Source: CAYNLG01 sp964397995
GTDB lineage: Bacteria; Planctomycetota; Phycisphaerae; FEN-1346
Assembly (NCBI GenBank): GCA_964397995.1
Contig: CAYNLG010000068.1
Coordinates: 1-20,651 of the forward strand
Length of the DNA: 20,651 nt
Direction of reading: 5' to 3'
In this document: piece after piece, positions 15,384 through 20,651 of the stretch
Layout of the letters: each line of letters begins with the position of its first letter
Numbering within the stretch: the stretch's first letter is position 1
Made by a program: the position numbers and the translations under genes
Notes under the pieces: generated by a model
The model's database searches: none
What the model was told of the DNA's origin: nothing
Seen by the model: the letters and a program-made list of their open reading frames with translations, nothing else

Positions 15384-15432
15384 GCAGGTCTCTCCTCAGT
15401 CCGCCCCGTGGGCCCCCGTGGCCCGGCGTTCG

Positions 15433-15461
15433 GTTATACGGGCGGGGCGCGCCCGTGCGCA
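15433..15461 (-). promoter_or_regulatory. Possible weak promoter for the zinc-ribbon/TM gene
   Basis: A good -10, TATAAC (15433-15438), and a poor -35, TGCGCA (15456-15461), 17 bp apart on the minus strand, about 50 bp before the GTG. Confidence 0.3.
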
Positions 15462-15531
15462 GCGGCTTTCCGGTGCCGCCTTCGGCCCCGTCCGCCGGGG
15501 GCCGCGGGGGCCCCCCGGGGGTCTTATCGGC

Positions 15532-16101
15532 CTACATGCGGAGGAAGTTCCGGAGGATGGGAAAGCCGGCGTCGGTCAGGAAGCTCTCCGGGTGAAACTG
15601 GACACCTTCCAGCGGGTGCCGGCGATGCCGGAGGCCCATAATCTCGTCCTGGTCCGTCCAAGCCGTGACCTCGAAGTCGTCGGGGACACTGTCGGGTCGG
15701 ACGATGAGGCTGTGGTACCGGGTCGCCTCGAACGGGTTCGGGACGTCTTCAAAGAGGCACCTCCCATCATGCCGGATCAGGCTCGTTTTCCCGTGCATCA
15801 AGCGGTCGGCCCGCACGACGGCGGCGCCGAAACAGTGGGCCAGGCACTGGTGTCCCAGGCAGACGCCCAGGACCGGCACCTTGCCGGCCAGGTGCCGGAT
15901 CACGTCGTTGGAGATTCCCGCGTCGAGGGGCGTGCCGGGCCCGGGCGAGACGATCACGTGCGTGGGCCCGAGGGCCTCGACGGCCTCCGGCGTGGTCTGG
16001 TCGTTCCGGAAGACTTCGACGTCGCAGGCGGCGTCCAGTTCCCCGATCCTCTGGACGAGGTTGTAGGTGAAGGAGTCGTAGTTGTCAATCAGGATGATCA
16101 T
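15532..16101 (-). CDS. pabA: Anthranilate/aminodeoxychorismate synthase glutaminase component
   Basis: 189 aa, full length for the class-I glutamine amidotransferase subunit that feeds ammonia to a chorismate-using partner (TrpE for anthranilate, PabB for aminodeoxychorismate). 'MIILIDNYDSFTYNL' at the N-terminus and 'SPGPGTP' (52-58) are characteristic. The catalytic triad is visible: Cys81 in 'GVCLGHQ' and His170/Glu172 in 'FHPES'. No trpE, pabB or other trp gene is next to it, so it could serve one or both partners; the symbol is a best guess between pabA and trpG. It starts 13 bp after the DUF6485-like gene and probably shares its promoter. Confidence 0.9.
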   Translation of the reverse strand: MIILIDNYDSFTYNLVQRIGELDAACDVEVFRNDQTTPEAVEALGPTHVIVSPGPGTPLDAGISNDVIRHLAGKVPVLGVCLGHQCLAHCFGAAVVRADRLMHGKTSLIRHDGRCLFEDVPNPFEATRYHSLIVRPDSVPDDFEVTAWTDQDEIMGLRHRRHPLEGVQFHPESFLTDAGFPILRNFLRM

Positions 16102-16114
16102 CGGGCGCGGGGCC

Positions 16115-16321
16115 TCAGACCCGATCCTTCATCACCTCGATATAGTGGCGGACGGACCGGTCGTAGGTGGCTTCGGCGTCCGGCGGGAAGAGGCAGCCCG
16201 GCAGTTCGTCGCGGCCGATGTGGCTGGCGATGCACTCGCAGCACATGCCGCGCTTCCCGCACGCCGTGTACGTGCACGCGCAGTGGGCCAGGTTGGTTTC
16301 CCGGTTCGGACAGTCGGCCAT
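16115..16321 (-). CDS. Small Cys-rich protein, DUF6485-like
   Basis: 68 aa with eight cysteines (4, 14, 16, 21, 27, 28, 30, 43), including the dense 'CACTYTACGKRGMCCECI'. The pattern matches my memory of the DUF6485 family of small putative metal-binding proteins, whose function is unknown. The ATG at 16321 has GGAGGG upstream. The C-terminus is helical ('SVRHYIEVMKDRV'). It leads a two-gene unit with the PabA-like gene 13 bp downstream, under the promoter at 16360-16388. The cysteine set could hold zinc or an iron-sulfur cluster; that is inference. Confidence 0.75.
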   Translation of the reverse strand: MADCPNRETNLAHCACTYTACGKRGMCCECIASHIGRDELPGCLFPPDAEATYDRSVRHYIEVMKDRV

Positions 16322-16359
16322 GGGGGCATCCCTCCGCTCTCACTCGGCGTCTCCGGGGT

Positions 16360-16388
16360 ACTATACGTCGGGCCGGGCCCGGAGTCAA
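16360..16388 (-). promoter_or_regulatory. Sigma70-type promoter for the DUF6485-pabA unit
   Basis: On the minus strand TTGACT (16383-16388), a 17-bp spacer and TATAGT (16360-16365). The expected leader is about 35 nt before the ATG at 16321. Confidence 0.7.
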
Positions 16389-16410
16389 AGCGAGGGTTCG
16401 GGACGGCGCG

Positions 16411-16447
16411 AAAAAAACGTGGCGGGCGACCTGAGGCCGCCCGCCAC
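16411..16447 (-). terminator. Strong minus-strand intrinsic terminator without an upstream gene
   Basis: A perfect 10-bp stem, GTGGCGGGCG (16419-16428) with CGCCCGCCAC (16438-16447), and a 9-base loop. On the minus strand it is followed by seven T (A-run at 16411-16417). The opposite side has no T-run, so it works only for minus-strand transcripts, yet the nearest gene in that direction upstream is on the plus strand. Confidence 0.8.
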
Positions 16448-16455
16448 CCTCCGAC

Positions 16456-16546
16456 TGTGGTCCATCAGGACCGTGGGCTCGGGTTTGGGGGAGCTCCGCG
16501 CCGGGGCGGGAGCGCCCGTACGTCACCTCTATTTGTAGTCCATCAG
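16456..16546 (+). repeat. Direct repeat of TGTRGTCCATCAG, two copies
   Basis: TGTGGTCCATCAG at 16456-16468 and TGTAGTCCATCAG at 16534-16546, one mismatch in 13, starting 78 bp apart. It may be a pair of protein-binding sites or repeated RNA segments. Confidence 0.5.
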
Positions 16547-16565
16547 CGGCCCGGAAGCTATCGTC

Positions 16566-16596
16566 TGTTGCGCAAAACTTGTACGTTTTTGCGACA
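16566..16596. promoter_or_regulatory. Imperfect palindrome, candidate operator
   Basis: Left arm TGTTGCGCAAAAC and right arm GTTTTTGCGACA flank TTGTAC. The inner AAAAC/GTTTT arms match exactly; the outer GC/TGT parts match with one or two offsets. It lies about 150 bp before the AraC-family regulator gene. Confidence 0.4.
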
Positions 16597-16673
16597 GCGA
16601 TTGTAAGAATGGGTTCTGGGATAGCCTGCGATGCCGTTTTGGAAGCCCCCATGAGCTTCCCGATACTTTGGGG

Positions 16674-16712
16674 TTTCCCTGGCGCGACTGGCGGCCGATA
16701 ATCTCTGCAGAG
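16674..16712 (+). promoter_or_regulatory. Possible promoter and overlapping palindrome for the AraC-type regulator
   Basis: GATAAT at 16697-16702 is a fair -10; the -35 position (TTTCCC, 16674-16679) is poor, as expected for an activated promoter. The perfect palindrome CTCTGCAGAG (16703-16712) touches the -10 and could be an autoregulatory site. The ATG is about 40 bp further. Confidence 0.35.
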
Positions 16713-16741
16713 GGGTAACCAGTAGCCATCGGGGTTCTCGT

Positions 16742-17902
16742 ATGGCTTGCGCCGCACGTCGCGTCGCTTTGGCCGTCAACTCCAGTTGGGCCGCCAACCG
16801 CCGTATCATCCGCGGGGTCGCCCAGTACGTCACCGAACACAACAACTGGGCCCTGCACTGGGGCCCCGGCCCGTTCGGGAGCGACGTCTGGCTGGAGAAC
16901 TGGGAGGGTGACGGCATCATCGCCCATATTCCCACGGACCTTCTGGCCGAACGGTACGCCTCGTTCGGGGTGCCCGTGGTGAACGTCAGCACGTGGTGGG
17001 ACCGGTGCCTGGCCCACCCGGGCGTGGTGCAGGACGACGCGGCGGTCGGCCACACGGCGGCCGCGCATTTTCTGGAGCGCGGGTTCCGCCAGTGCGCGTA
17101 TTTCGGGCGCCCGGAGTCCCACGGCTCGGTCGTGGTCGGCGACGCCTTCGCCGCCGCGGTCGAGGAGGCGGGCTATCCCTGCGACTACTATCCGTGTGGC
17201 GACACGTTCATGCCCTGGCAGGAGGAAGTGCCGCGCGTCCGGGAGTGGCTCCGGTCGCTGCCGACGCCGGTGGGGGTGCTGGCGCCGATGGACGCGCGGG
17301 CGTGGGTGCTGAACGAGGTCTGCCGCCTCCTGGAAATCCGCATCCCGGAGGACGTGGCCCTGGTGGGGGTGGGCAACGACCAGCTCGTCTGCGACCTCTG
17401 TGTGCCGCGCCTCTCCAGCGTCGACCTGCCGCACCAGCAAATCGGCTACGAGGCGGCGGCGCTGCTGGCGCGGATGATGGACGGCGAGGTCCCGCCCGAC
17501 GAGGCGACCCGGATGGCGCCGACGGGGGTGGTGACGCGGCGGTCGTCGGATGTGCTGGCGCTGGAAGACGAAGAGGTGGCGGCGGCGATGCGGTTCATCC
17601 GGGCGCACGCGAGTGACCCGATCTGCGTCAAGGACGTGATGAGCGCCGTGCCGGTATCGCGCCGGTCGCTGGAGCGCCGGTTCCGCAAAGAGATCGGCCG
17701 CACCATCTCCGCCGAAATCCGCCGCGCCCACGTCGACCGGGCCAAGCGCCTGCTCATCGAGACCGACCTGGCGATGCCCGAGGTGGCCGCCGGTGCCGGC
17801 TTCCAGTACGCCCAGCGGCTGAGCACGGTCTTCCGGCGGGAGACGGGGCAGACGCCGACCCAGTTCCGCATGACCTTCCGGACCGGCGACGGTCACCCCT
17901 GA
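16742..17902 (+). CDS. XylR-type AraC-family transcription regulator
   Basis: 386 aa. Residues about 6-275 form a LacI/ribose-binding-like sensor domain ('RVALAVNSSWAANRRIIRGV', 'GDGIIAHIP', 'GVPVVNVS', 'HFLERGFRQCAYFG', 'VALVGVGNDQLVCDLCVPRLSSVDLP' in outline) with no N-terminal HTH. The C-terminal 100 residues carry the two helix-turn-helix units of AraC ('VKDVMSAVPVSRRSLERRFR' and 'EVAAGAGFQYAQRLSTVFRRE'). This is the architecture of E. coli XylR, a sugar-responsive activator; planctomycetes have many paralogues. The sugar is unknown and no sugar catabolic operon is in the window. A 350-bp structured non-coding region lies upstream. Its 3' end overlaps the convergent PEP-CTERM gene by 10 bp. 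Confidence 0.9.
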   Translation: MACAARRVALAVNSSWAANRRIIRGVAQYVTEHNNWALHWGPGPFGSDVWLENWEGDGIIAHIPTDLLAERYASFGVPVVNVSTWWDRCLAHPGVVQDDAAVGHTAAAHFLERGFRQCAYFGRPESHGSVVVGDAFAAAVEEAGYPCDYYPCGDTFMPWQEEVPRVREWLRSLPTPVGVLAPMDARAWVLNEVCRLLEIRIPEDVALVGVGNDQLVCDLCVPRLSSVDLPHQQIGYEAAALLARMMDGEVPPDEATRMAPTGVVTRRSSDVLALEDEEVAAAMRFIRAHASDPICVKDVMSAVPVSRRSLERRFRKEIGRTISAEIRRAHVDRAKRLLIETDLAMPEVAAGAGFQYAQRLSTVFRRETGQTPTQFRMTFRTGDGHP

Positions 17903-18612
17903 CCGGGGCGCCGCCGGCGCCGCCTTGCCCAGACCAGCCCCGCCGCCCCCGCGGCCGCCAGGCCCAGCGTGGCCGGTTCCGGCGCCGAGAGGATCTGGAC
18001 GGCGTTGATGGCGGCCGTTTCGGCCGTCCCGGCGGCCGGCCAGGCCGTCAGCGTGAAGCCGGGCGCCAGGCACCCCGCGAAGCGTAGCACGTTGCCGCCC
18101 GCGTCCTCGACGAACGTCCCCGCGAAGGTTGCTCCGGCCGCGTCCGTTTCCGTGCGGACGTCGCCGTCCAGGTCGAAGCGGATGGCCCAGTCGGCGGCGG
18201 CGTTGCGGCCGTCGAAGTAGACGAGGACGTCGTAGTGGCACCCGGGCAGGGCGGCCTGGAGGCCCCAGACCGTGACCGAGGCGGCCCGGTCGGTGAAGTT
18301 CGAGACGTACCCCCGCATGAGGCGCCCGTCGCCGGGCGCGTCGGCGATGGCCGTGTTGGCCGGGCGGCCGAACCAACTCGCCCCGGCTGACGTGACCGCG
18401 CCTGAGGAGTCGGCCAAGGCCGCCAGGGTCCCGGAGGTGCCCGCGGCGTTGTTCCAGAAGGCCTGGGGCACGAGGCCCGCGGTCTCGGCCGGACCGAGGG
18501 CGGTCGTGTCGGAGCCCACGAGGTTCACCCCGAGGCTGACCGACGCCCCGGCGGTCGCGGCCGCGGCGCAGAGGAGGAGCGCGGCAACCAACGGTTCGCG
18601 GTAAGCGCCCAT
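17893..18612 (-). CDS. PEP-CTERM sorted exported protein
   Basis: 239 aa. An N-terminal signal peptide (about 1-23, 'LVAALLLCAAAATAGAS') is followed by a Gly/Ala-rich beta domain of about 185 residues ('SLGVNLVGSDTTALGP', 'AFWNNAAGTSGTLAAL', 'YDVLVYFDGRNA'). The C-terminal sorting signal starts at 211: 'PEPATLGLAAAGAAGLVW', then six consecutive arginines. In the PEP-CTERM/exosortase system the motif anchors the protein until an exosortase cuts it; these proteins often belong to cell-surface or exopolysaccharide functions. The body resembles domains seen repeatedly in planctomycete PEP-CTERM proteins, but I cannot name it. AAGGGGGG precedes the ATG at 18612. It has its own promoter (18693-18721). 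No exosortase is in the window. Confidence 0.9.
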   Translation of the reverse strand: MGAYREPLVAALLLCAAAATAGASVSLGVNLVGSDTTALGPAETAGLVPQAFWNNAAGTSGTLAALADSSGAVTSAGASWFGRPANTAIADAPGDGRLMRGYVSNFTDRAASVTVWGLQAALPGCHYDVLVYFDGRNAAADWAIRFDLDGDVRTETDAAGATFAGTFVEDAGGNVLRFAGCLAPGFTLTAWPAAGTAETAAINAVQILSAPEPATLGLAAAGAAGLVWARRRRRRPGQG

Positions 18613-18692
18613 GCACGCCCCCCTTGCGGGTCAGTGCATTCCCCGGGTGCGGCCGCCGCCCGGCCCCCTGCCGGGCGACCCGCTCAGGCAAG

Positions 18693-18721
18693 AGTATACC
18701 GCACGCGCGGGCACGGGGCAA
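18693..18721 (-). promoter_or_regulatory. Sigma70-type promoter for the PEP-CTERM gene
   Basis: On the minus strand TTGCCC (18716-18721), a 17-bp spacer and TATACT (18693-18698), about 80 bp before the ATG. The -35 box and most of the spacer lie inside the long hairpin at 18704-18743. Confidence 0.55.
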
Positions 18722-18743
18722 ACGCGTTTCCCGTGCCCGCGCG
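18704..18743 (-). terminator. Long perfect hairpin after the dockerin gene
   Basis: A 14-bp perfect stem, CGCGCGGGCACGGG (18704-18717) and its complement (18730-18743), with a 12-base loop that contains the palindrome AAACGCGTTT. It starts 11 bp after the dockerin gene stop, the place for a terminator, but no T-run follows. It also covers the -35 box of the next gene, so it may have a regulatory role. Confidence 0.5.
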
Positions 18744-18754
18744 GTCTGTGCCCG

Positions 18755-19486
18755 CTACGGCCCGACGCCCTCGTCGTAGACGGCCGTGTCGTACCAGTTC
18801 CCGGACAGCAGGAAGTAGTCGGCCGTGTCGACGATCCCGTCGCCCGTGAAGTCGCCGTCGGCCCATGTGCCGGGGTCGAACCAGGCGGCCGCCATGGCGA
18901 AGTAGTCGGCCGTGTCGCAGACGGCGTCGCCGTTGGCGTCGCCCGGCATCCAGGAGGTGGACCAGGCGATATTCGTCCAGCCCGACTGGACCGGCCCCGT
19001 GACGGCGCACACGCGGTAGGTGTAGGTCGTGTAGGTGGCGCAGGGGGTGTCGGTGTAGCTCTCGGTGTCGGCGCCGACGGTGTCAAGATACCCGAAGGCG
19101 CCGCCTTCGGGCTTGCGCTCGATGACGAAGCCGTCCTCGGTGGTGGCATTGTCGGTCCACGCGAGGTCGATGGTGAAGCCGCTGGTGGCGTGGGCCGTGA
19201 GGCCCGTCGGCGCGGTGGGCGGCAGGTAGGCGGGGATGACCGCCAAGGTGCCGGTGTGGAGCCGGACGCCGCCGCCCGAGCTGACCCCGACGGTGGGCTG
19301 GCCGAGGCTGAGGACGGCGCCGCCGGCGGTCGTCGACGCGCCCGCGTGGACGCCGTCGACGACGCTCAGGAGCTCACCGGGCCCGAGGGGGGCCTGGCCG
19401 ATGCGGTTGCCGGCGCCGAGGATCGCGGCCAGGCCCAGAAGGCCGGCCAGGGCCAGGACGCCGCCCAAAAGCTGTGTGCGTTTCAT
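18755..19486 (-). CDS. Secreted fibronectin-III / dockerin-type protein
   Basis: 243 aa from the ATG at 19486 (AAGGAG 8 bases upstream; the ATG at 19504 is rejected). A hydrophobic N-terminus (6-26) serves as signal peptide or anchor. Residues 30-88 hold the 'SLGQPTVGVSSGGGVRLHTG' segment common in planctomycete exported proteins. An FN3 domain follows at about 90-178 ('PTAPTGLTAHATS', 'LAWTDNATTEDGFVIER', 'YTYRVCAVT'). The C-terminal 64 residues form a two-loop dockerin-type calcium motif: 'GDANGDAVCDTADY' with Asp183, Asn185, Asp187, Asp191, Asp194 and 'GDFTGDGIVDTADY' with a second set at 212-223. Such repeats bind calcium and may tether the protein to a partner. It follows the repeat protein by 18 bp, so the two form an operon. 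Confidence 0.88.
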   Translation of the reverse strand: MKRTQLLGGVLALAGLLGLAAILGAGNRIGQAPLGPGELLSVVDGVHAGASTTAGGAVLSLGQPTVGVSSGGGVRLHTGTLAVIPAYLPPTAPTGLTAHATSGFTIDLAWTDNATTEDGFVIERKPEGGAFGYLDTVGADTESYTDTPCATYTTYTYRVCAVTGPVQSGWTNIAWSTSWMPGDANGDAVCDTADYFAMAAAWFDPGTWADGDFTGDGIVDTADYFLLSGNWYDTAVYDEGVGP

Positions 19487-19504
19487 GGCGCGTTCTCCTT
19501 TCAC

Positions 19505-20651
19505 TCATTCGGCCAGGGCGGTGCCGTCGGGCGCGGCCGGCGGCTCGATGGGTTCGGGTGCGGGCTCCGTCCGCTCGATCCGGGTCGGGCGGCCTTCGTC
19601 GGGACCGCCTGGCTCCTCGGCCTCCAGGTCGACCGGCATGGGCAGGTCTTCCTTGGGGGCCTCGACGGGCGGCCGGTTGGCGTTGGCCCAGGTATCCTGG
19701 CGGATGCCCGTGACCTGCCACGAGACCTCCAGGCCCGGGGTGCCGCCGGCGATGGTGAAGCGGTTGTCGGCGACCTTCTCGGCGATGTAGACCGGGGCGT
19801 GGCCGCCGATGCAGGTGAGCTGGTAGCGGAAGTCGCGGTTCAGGGCCTGGAACCAGTCGGGCATCTGGACAGTGGCGCGGCCGTCGGCGTCGAGGATGAC
19901 GTTACCGTTGTAGACGTTCATCATGTCCGGCGACTCGACGAAGGAGTGGTTGAGGACCTGGTTCTCCGGGTCGAGGGGGTGGTCGATCTGGAAGCCGCCG
20001 CCGGCCTTGGAGAGGTAGCCGGTGACGTAGACGGTGCCGTTGAAGTAGCCGGCATAGTTGGTGCCGCCGCCGTAGCCGTAGACGCCGGCGGTGGTGCTGC
20101 CGAGCATGCCGTACTTGCCGCTGGCGTTGCGGCCGTAGACGCCGTAGCTGCCGGAGCCGATGTAGCCGTAGTTGCCGCTCGTGTCACGCCCGTAGACGCC
20201 GTAGCTGGACGAGCCGATGTAGCCGTAGTTGCCGCCGGCGTTGCGTCCGTAAACGCCGTGGCTGGATGAGCCCATGTAGCCGTAGTTGCCGCCCGAATCC
20301 TCGCCCCAGACGCCGTACGTGGTGCCGAGGATGCCGAAGTCGCCTGAGGTGCTCTCGCCGTAGACGGCGGGGCGCGAGGTGCTGGAGGTGGTGCCCCAGA
20401 CGCCGGCGTCGGGGTGACCGAGGGCGCCCTCGGTCTGGTTGGCCATGTGGCGCCCGTAGGCCCCGTAACCGATGGAGCCGAGGTACCCGAAGTTGTTGCT
20501 GCCGTCGTGGCTGCCGTAGGCGCCGTAGCTGGCGGCGCCGAGGAAGCCGTCGTTGCCGCTGGTGCCGTGTGCCCCCCAGACGCCGGAGGAGGAGGTGCCG
20601 AGGTAGCCTTCGTTGTTGGTGCTGTTGTGGCGGCCGAAGGCGCCGTAGGTG
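19505..20651 (-). CDS. Tandem-repeat fibre-like protein, C-terminal part (5' end outside window)
   Basis: 381 residues are visible; the frame is open to the window edge, so the ATG at 20446 is internal. The first 205 residues are tandem units of 19-20 aa with the core 'YGVYGRNxxGNYGYIGSSS', rich in Gly, Tyr, Ser and Asn. Later units are 19 aa, earlier ones 20, and one is cut to 11 ('AGVWGTTSSTS'). After the repeats comes 'YFNGTVYVTGYLSKAGG' and a C-terminal domain with 'IDHPLDPENQVLNHSFVESP', 'ALNRDFRYQLTCIG' and 'VSWQVTGIRQD'. I have seen this end domain in many bacterial and phage-like repeat proteins, but know no function. The tail is acidic and Pro/Glu-rich. Beta-helix fibres are a likely structure. 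It is followed by the dockerin protein gene. Confidence 0.8.
   Translation of the reverse strand, partial: TYGAFGRHNSTNNEGYLGTSSSGVWGAHGTSGNDGFLGAASYGAYGSHDGSNNFGYLGSIGYGAYGRHMANQTEGALGHPDAGVWGTTSSTSRPAVYGESTSGDFGILGTTYGVWGEDSGGNYGYMGSSSHGVYGRNAGGNYGYIGSSSYGVYGRDTSGNYGYIGSGSYGVYGRNASGKYGMLGSTTAGVYGYGGGTNYAGYFNGTVYVTGYLSKAGGGFQIDHPLDPENQVLNHSFVESPDMMNVYNGNVILDADGRATVQMPDWFQALNRDFRYQLTCIGGHAPVYIAEKVADNRFTIAGGTPGLEVSWQVTGIRQDTWANANRPPVEAPKEDLPMPVDLEAEEPGGPDEGRPTRIERTEPAPEPIEPPAAPDGTALAE
20036..20651 (-). repeat. Coding tandem repeat of about 57-60 bp units
   Basis: About ten imperfect units encode the GVYG...GYIG repeats, continuing past the window edge. The spacing between units is 57 bp in the last five copies and 60 bp in the first three, with one short 33-bp unit near 20380-20410. 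DNA identity between neighbours such as 20090-20280 is high, while the left copies have drifted. Confidence 0.75.

Larger units (their letters stand above)
16411..16560 (-). ncRNA. Candidate small structured RNA (hypothetical)
   Basis: Minus-strand sequence ahead of the orphan terminator can fold into successive hairpins: GGG-C-GCTCC with GGAGC-T-CCC (16489-16517), GGTCC-TGAT-GGACC (16459-16472), then the terminator stem. The 5' end is unknown; no strong promoter was found, only a weak TTACAA-17 bp-TACAAG pair near 16580-16610. It matches no RNA family I can recognise. Confidence 0.3.
16389..16741. other. 353-bp gene-free region rich in inverted repeats
   Basis: No convincing ORF on either strand. 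The part from about 16525 to 16740 is clearly more AT-rich than the rest of the window. It holds, from left to right, a minus-strand intrinsic terminator (16411-16447), a GGTCC/GGACC hairpin (16459-16472), an 8-pair imperfect hairpin (16489-16517), a repeated 13-mer, an imperfect palindrome around 16566-16596, a GGAAGC/GCTTCC hairpin (16641-16660) and a CTCTGCAGAG palindrome (16703-16712) next to the possible regulator promoter. Confidence 0.6.

Noticed and set aside
15497..15521. Three G5 runs as a possible G-quadruplex
   Set aside because: Only three runs are close together and the C-run between them favours a simple hairpin. Such runs are expected at this GC content.
16529..18721. 730-aa minus-strand open frame opposite the AraC-type regulator
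   Set aside because: It joins shadows of the regulator and of the PEP-CTERM gene; no domain and wrong codon pattern.
20036..20651. CRISPR-like repeated DNA
   Set aside because: Repeats are in frame, encode a regular protein motif and have no unique spacers.

Overview
The window is very GC-rich DNA (third codon positions almost all G or C) from a diderm bacterium. The best guess is a planctomycete, probably an uncultured Phycisphaerae-like lineage. This rests on several things together: a type II secretion inner-membrane module, an LptD-type outer-membrane protein, a PEP-CTERM protein, a secreted fibronectin-III/dockerin protein, a XylR-type AraC regulator and a single-pass zinc-ribbon protein with an Ala/Lys/Pro-rich linker. 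The assignment is inferred from gene content. No rRNA or other marker gene settles it. No tRNA, rRNA, CRISPR array, transposase or phage gene was found.

Layout. (1) 2-2822, plus strand: the end of a GspC/PilP-like protein, then GspL-like, GspM-like and a TPR lipoprotein, joined by ATGA overlaps. This looks like the inner-membrane platform of a type II secretion or pseudopilus system. (2) 2947-4488, minus: a two-zinc-ribbon protein followed by a TIM-barrel-like protein of unknown substrate. (3) 4605-6907, minus: pheT in a short form without the EMAP/OB-fold domain, a small unknown ORF and an intrinsic terminator. (4) 7007-10460, minus: argC, argJ and an amidohydrolase/deaminase, translationally coupled by ATGA and GTGA overlaps. 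(5) 10594-11497, minus: rplM-rpsI with a near-perfect sigma70 promoter and an intrinsic terminator. (6) 11679-14531, minus: a 950-aa LptD-like protein with its own promoter. (7) 14709-15383, minus: zinc-ribbon/TM protein. (8) 15532-16321, minus: a Cys-rich DUF6485-like protein and a PabA/TrpG glutamine amidotransferase under one promoter. (9) 16389-16741: no gene, AT-richer than its surroundings, with many inverted repeats and a strong minus-strand terminator that has no gene in front of it. This is a candidate small structured RNA. (10) 16742-17902, plus: XylR-like AraC regulator. (11) 17893-20651, minus: a PEP-CTERM protein, an FN3/dockerin protein and the C-terminal part of a tandem-repeat fibre-like protein that runs off the window.

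Most of the window is housekeeping: arginine synthesis, translation, LPS export and chorismate-derived metabolism. The accessory and more novel material is at the right end. There the repeat protein and dockerin protein form a likely operon of exported or surface proteins next to a PEP-CTERM protein. The regulator's long upstream region may also encode an RNA on the opposite strand. Promoter-like sequences (TTGAC-type -35, 16-18 bp spacer, TATA-type -10) stand out against the GC-rich background in front of rplM, lptD, the DUF6485-like gene, pheT and the PEP-CTERM gene.
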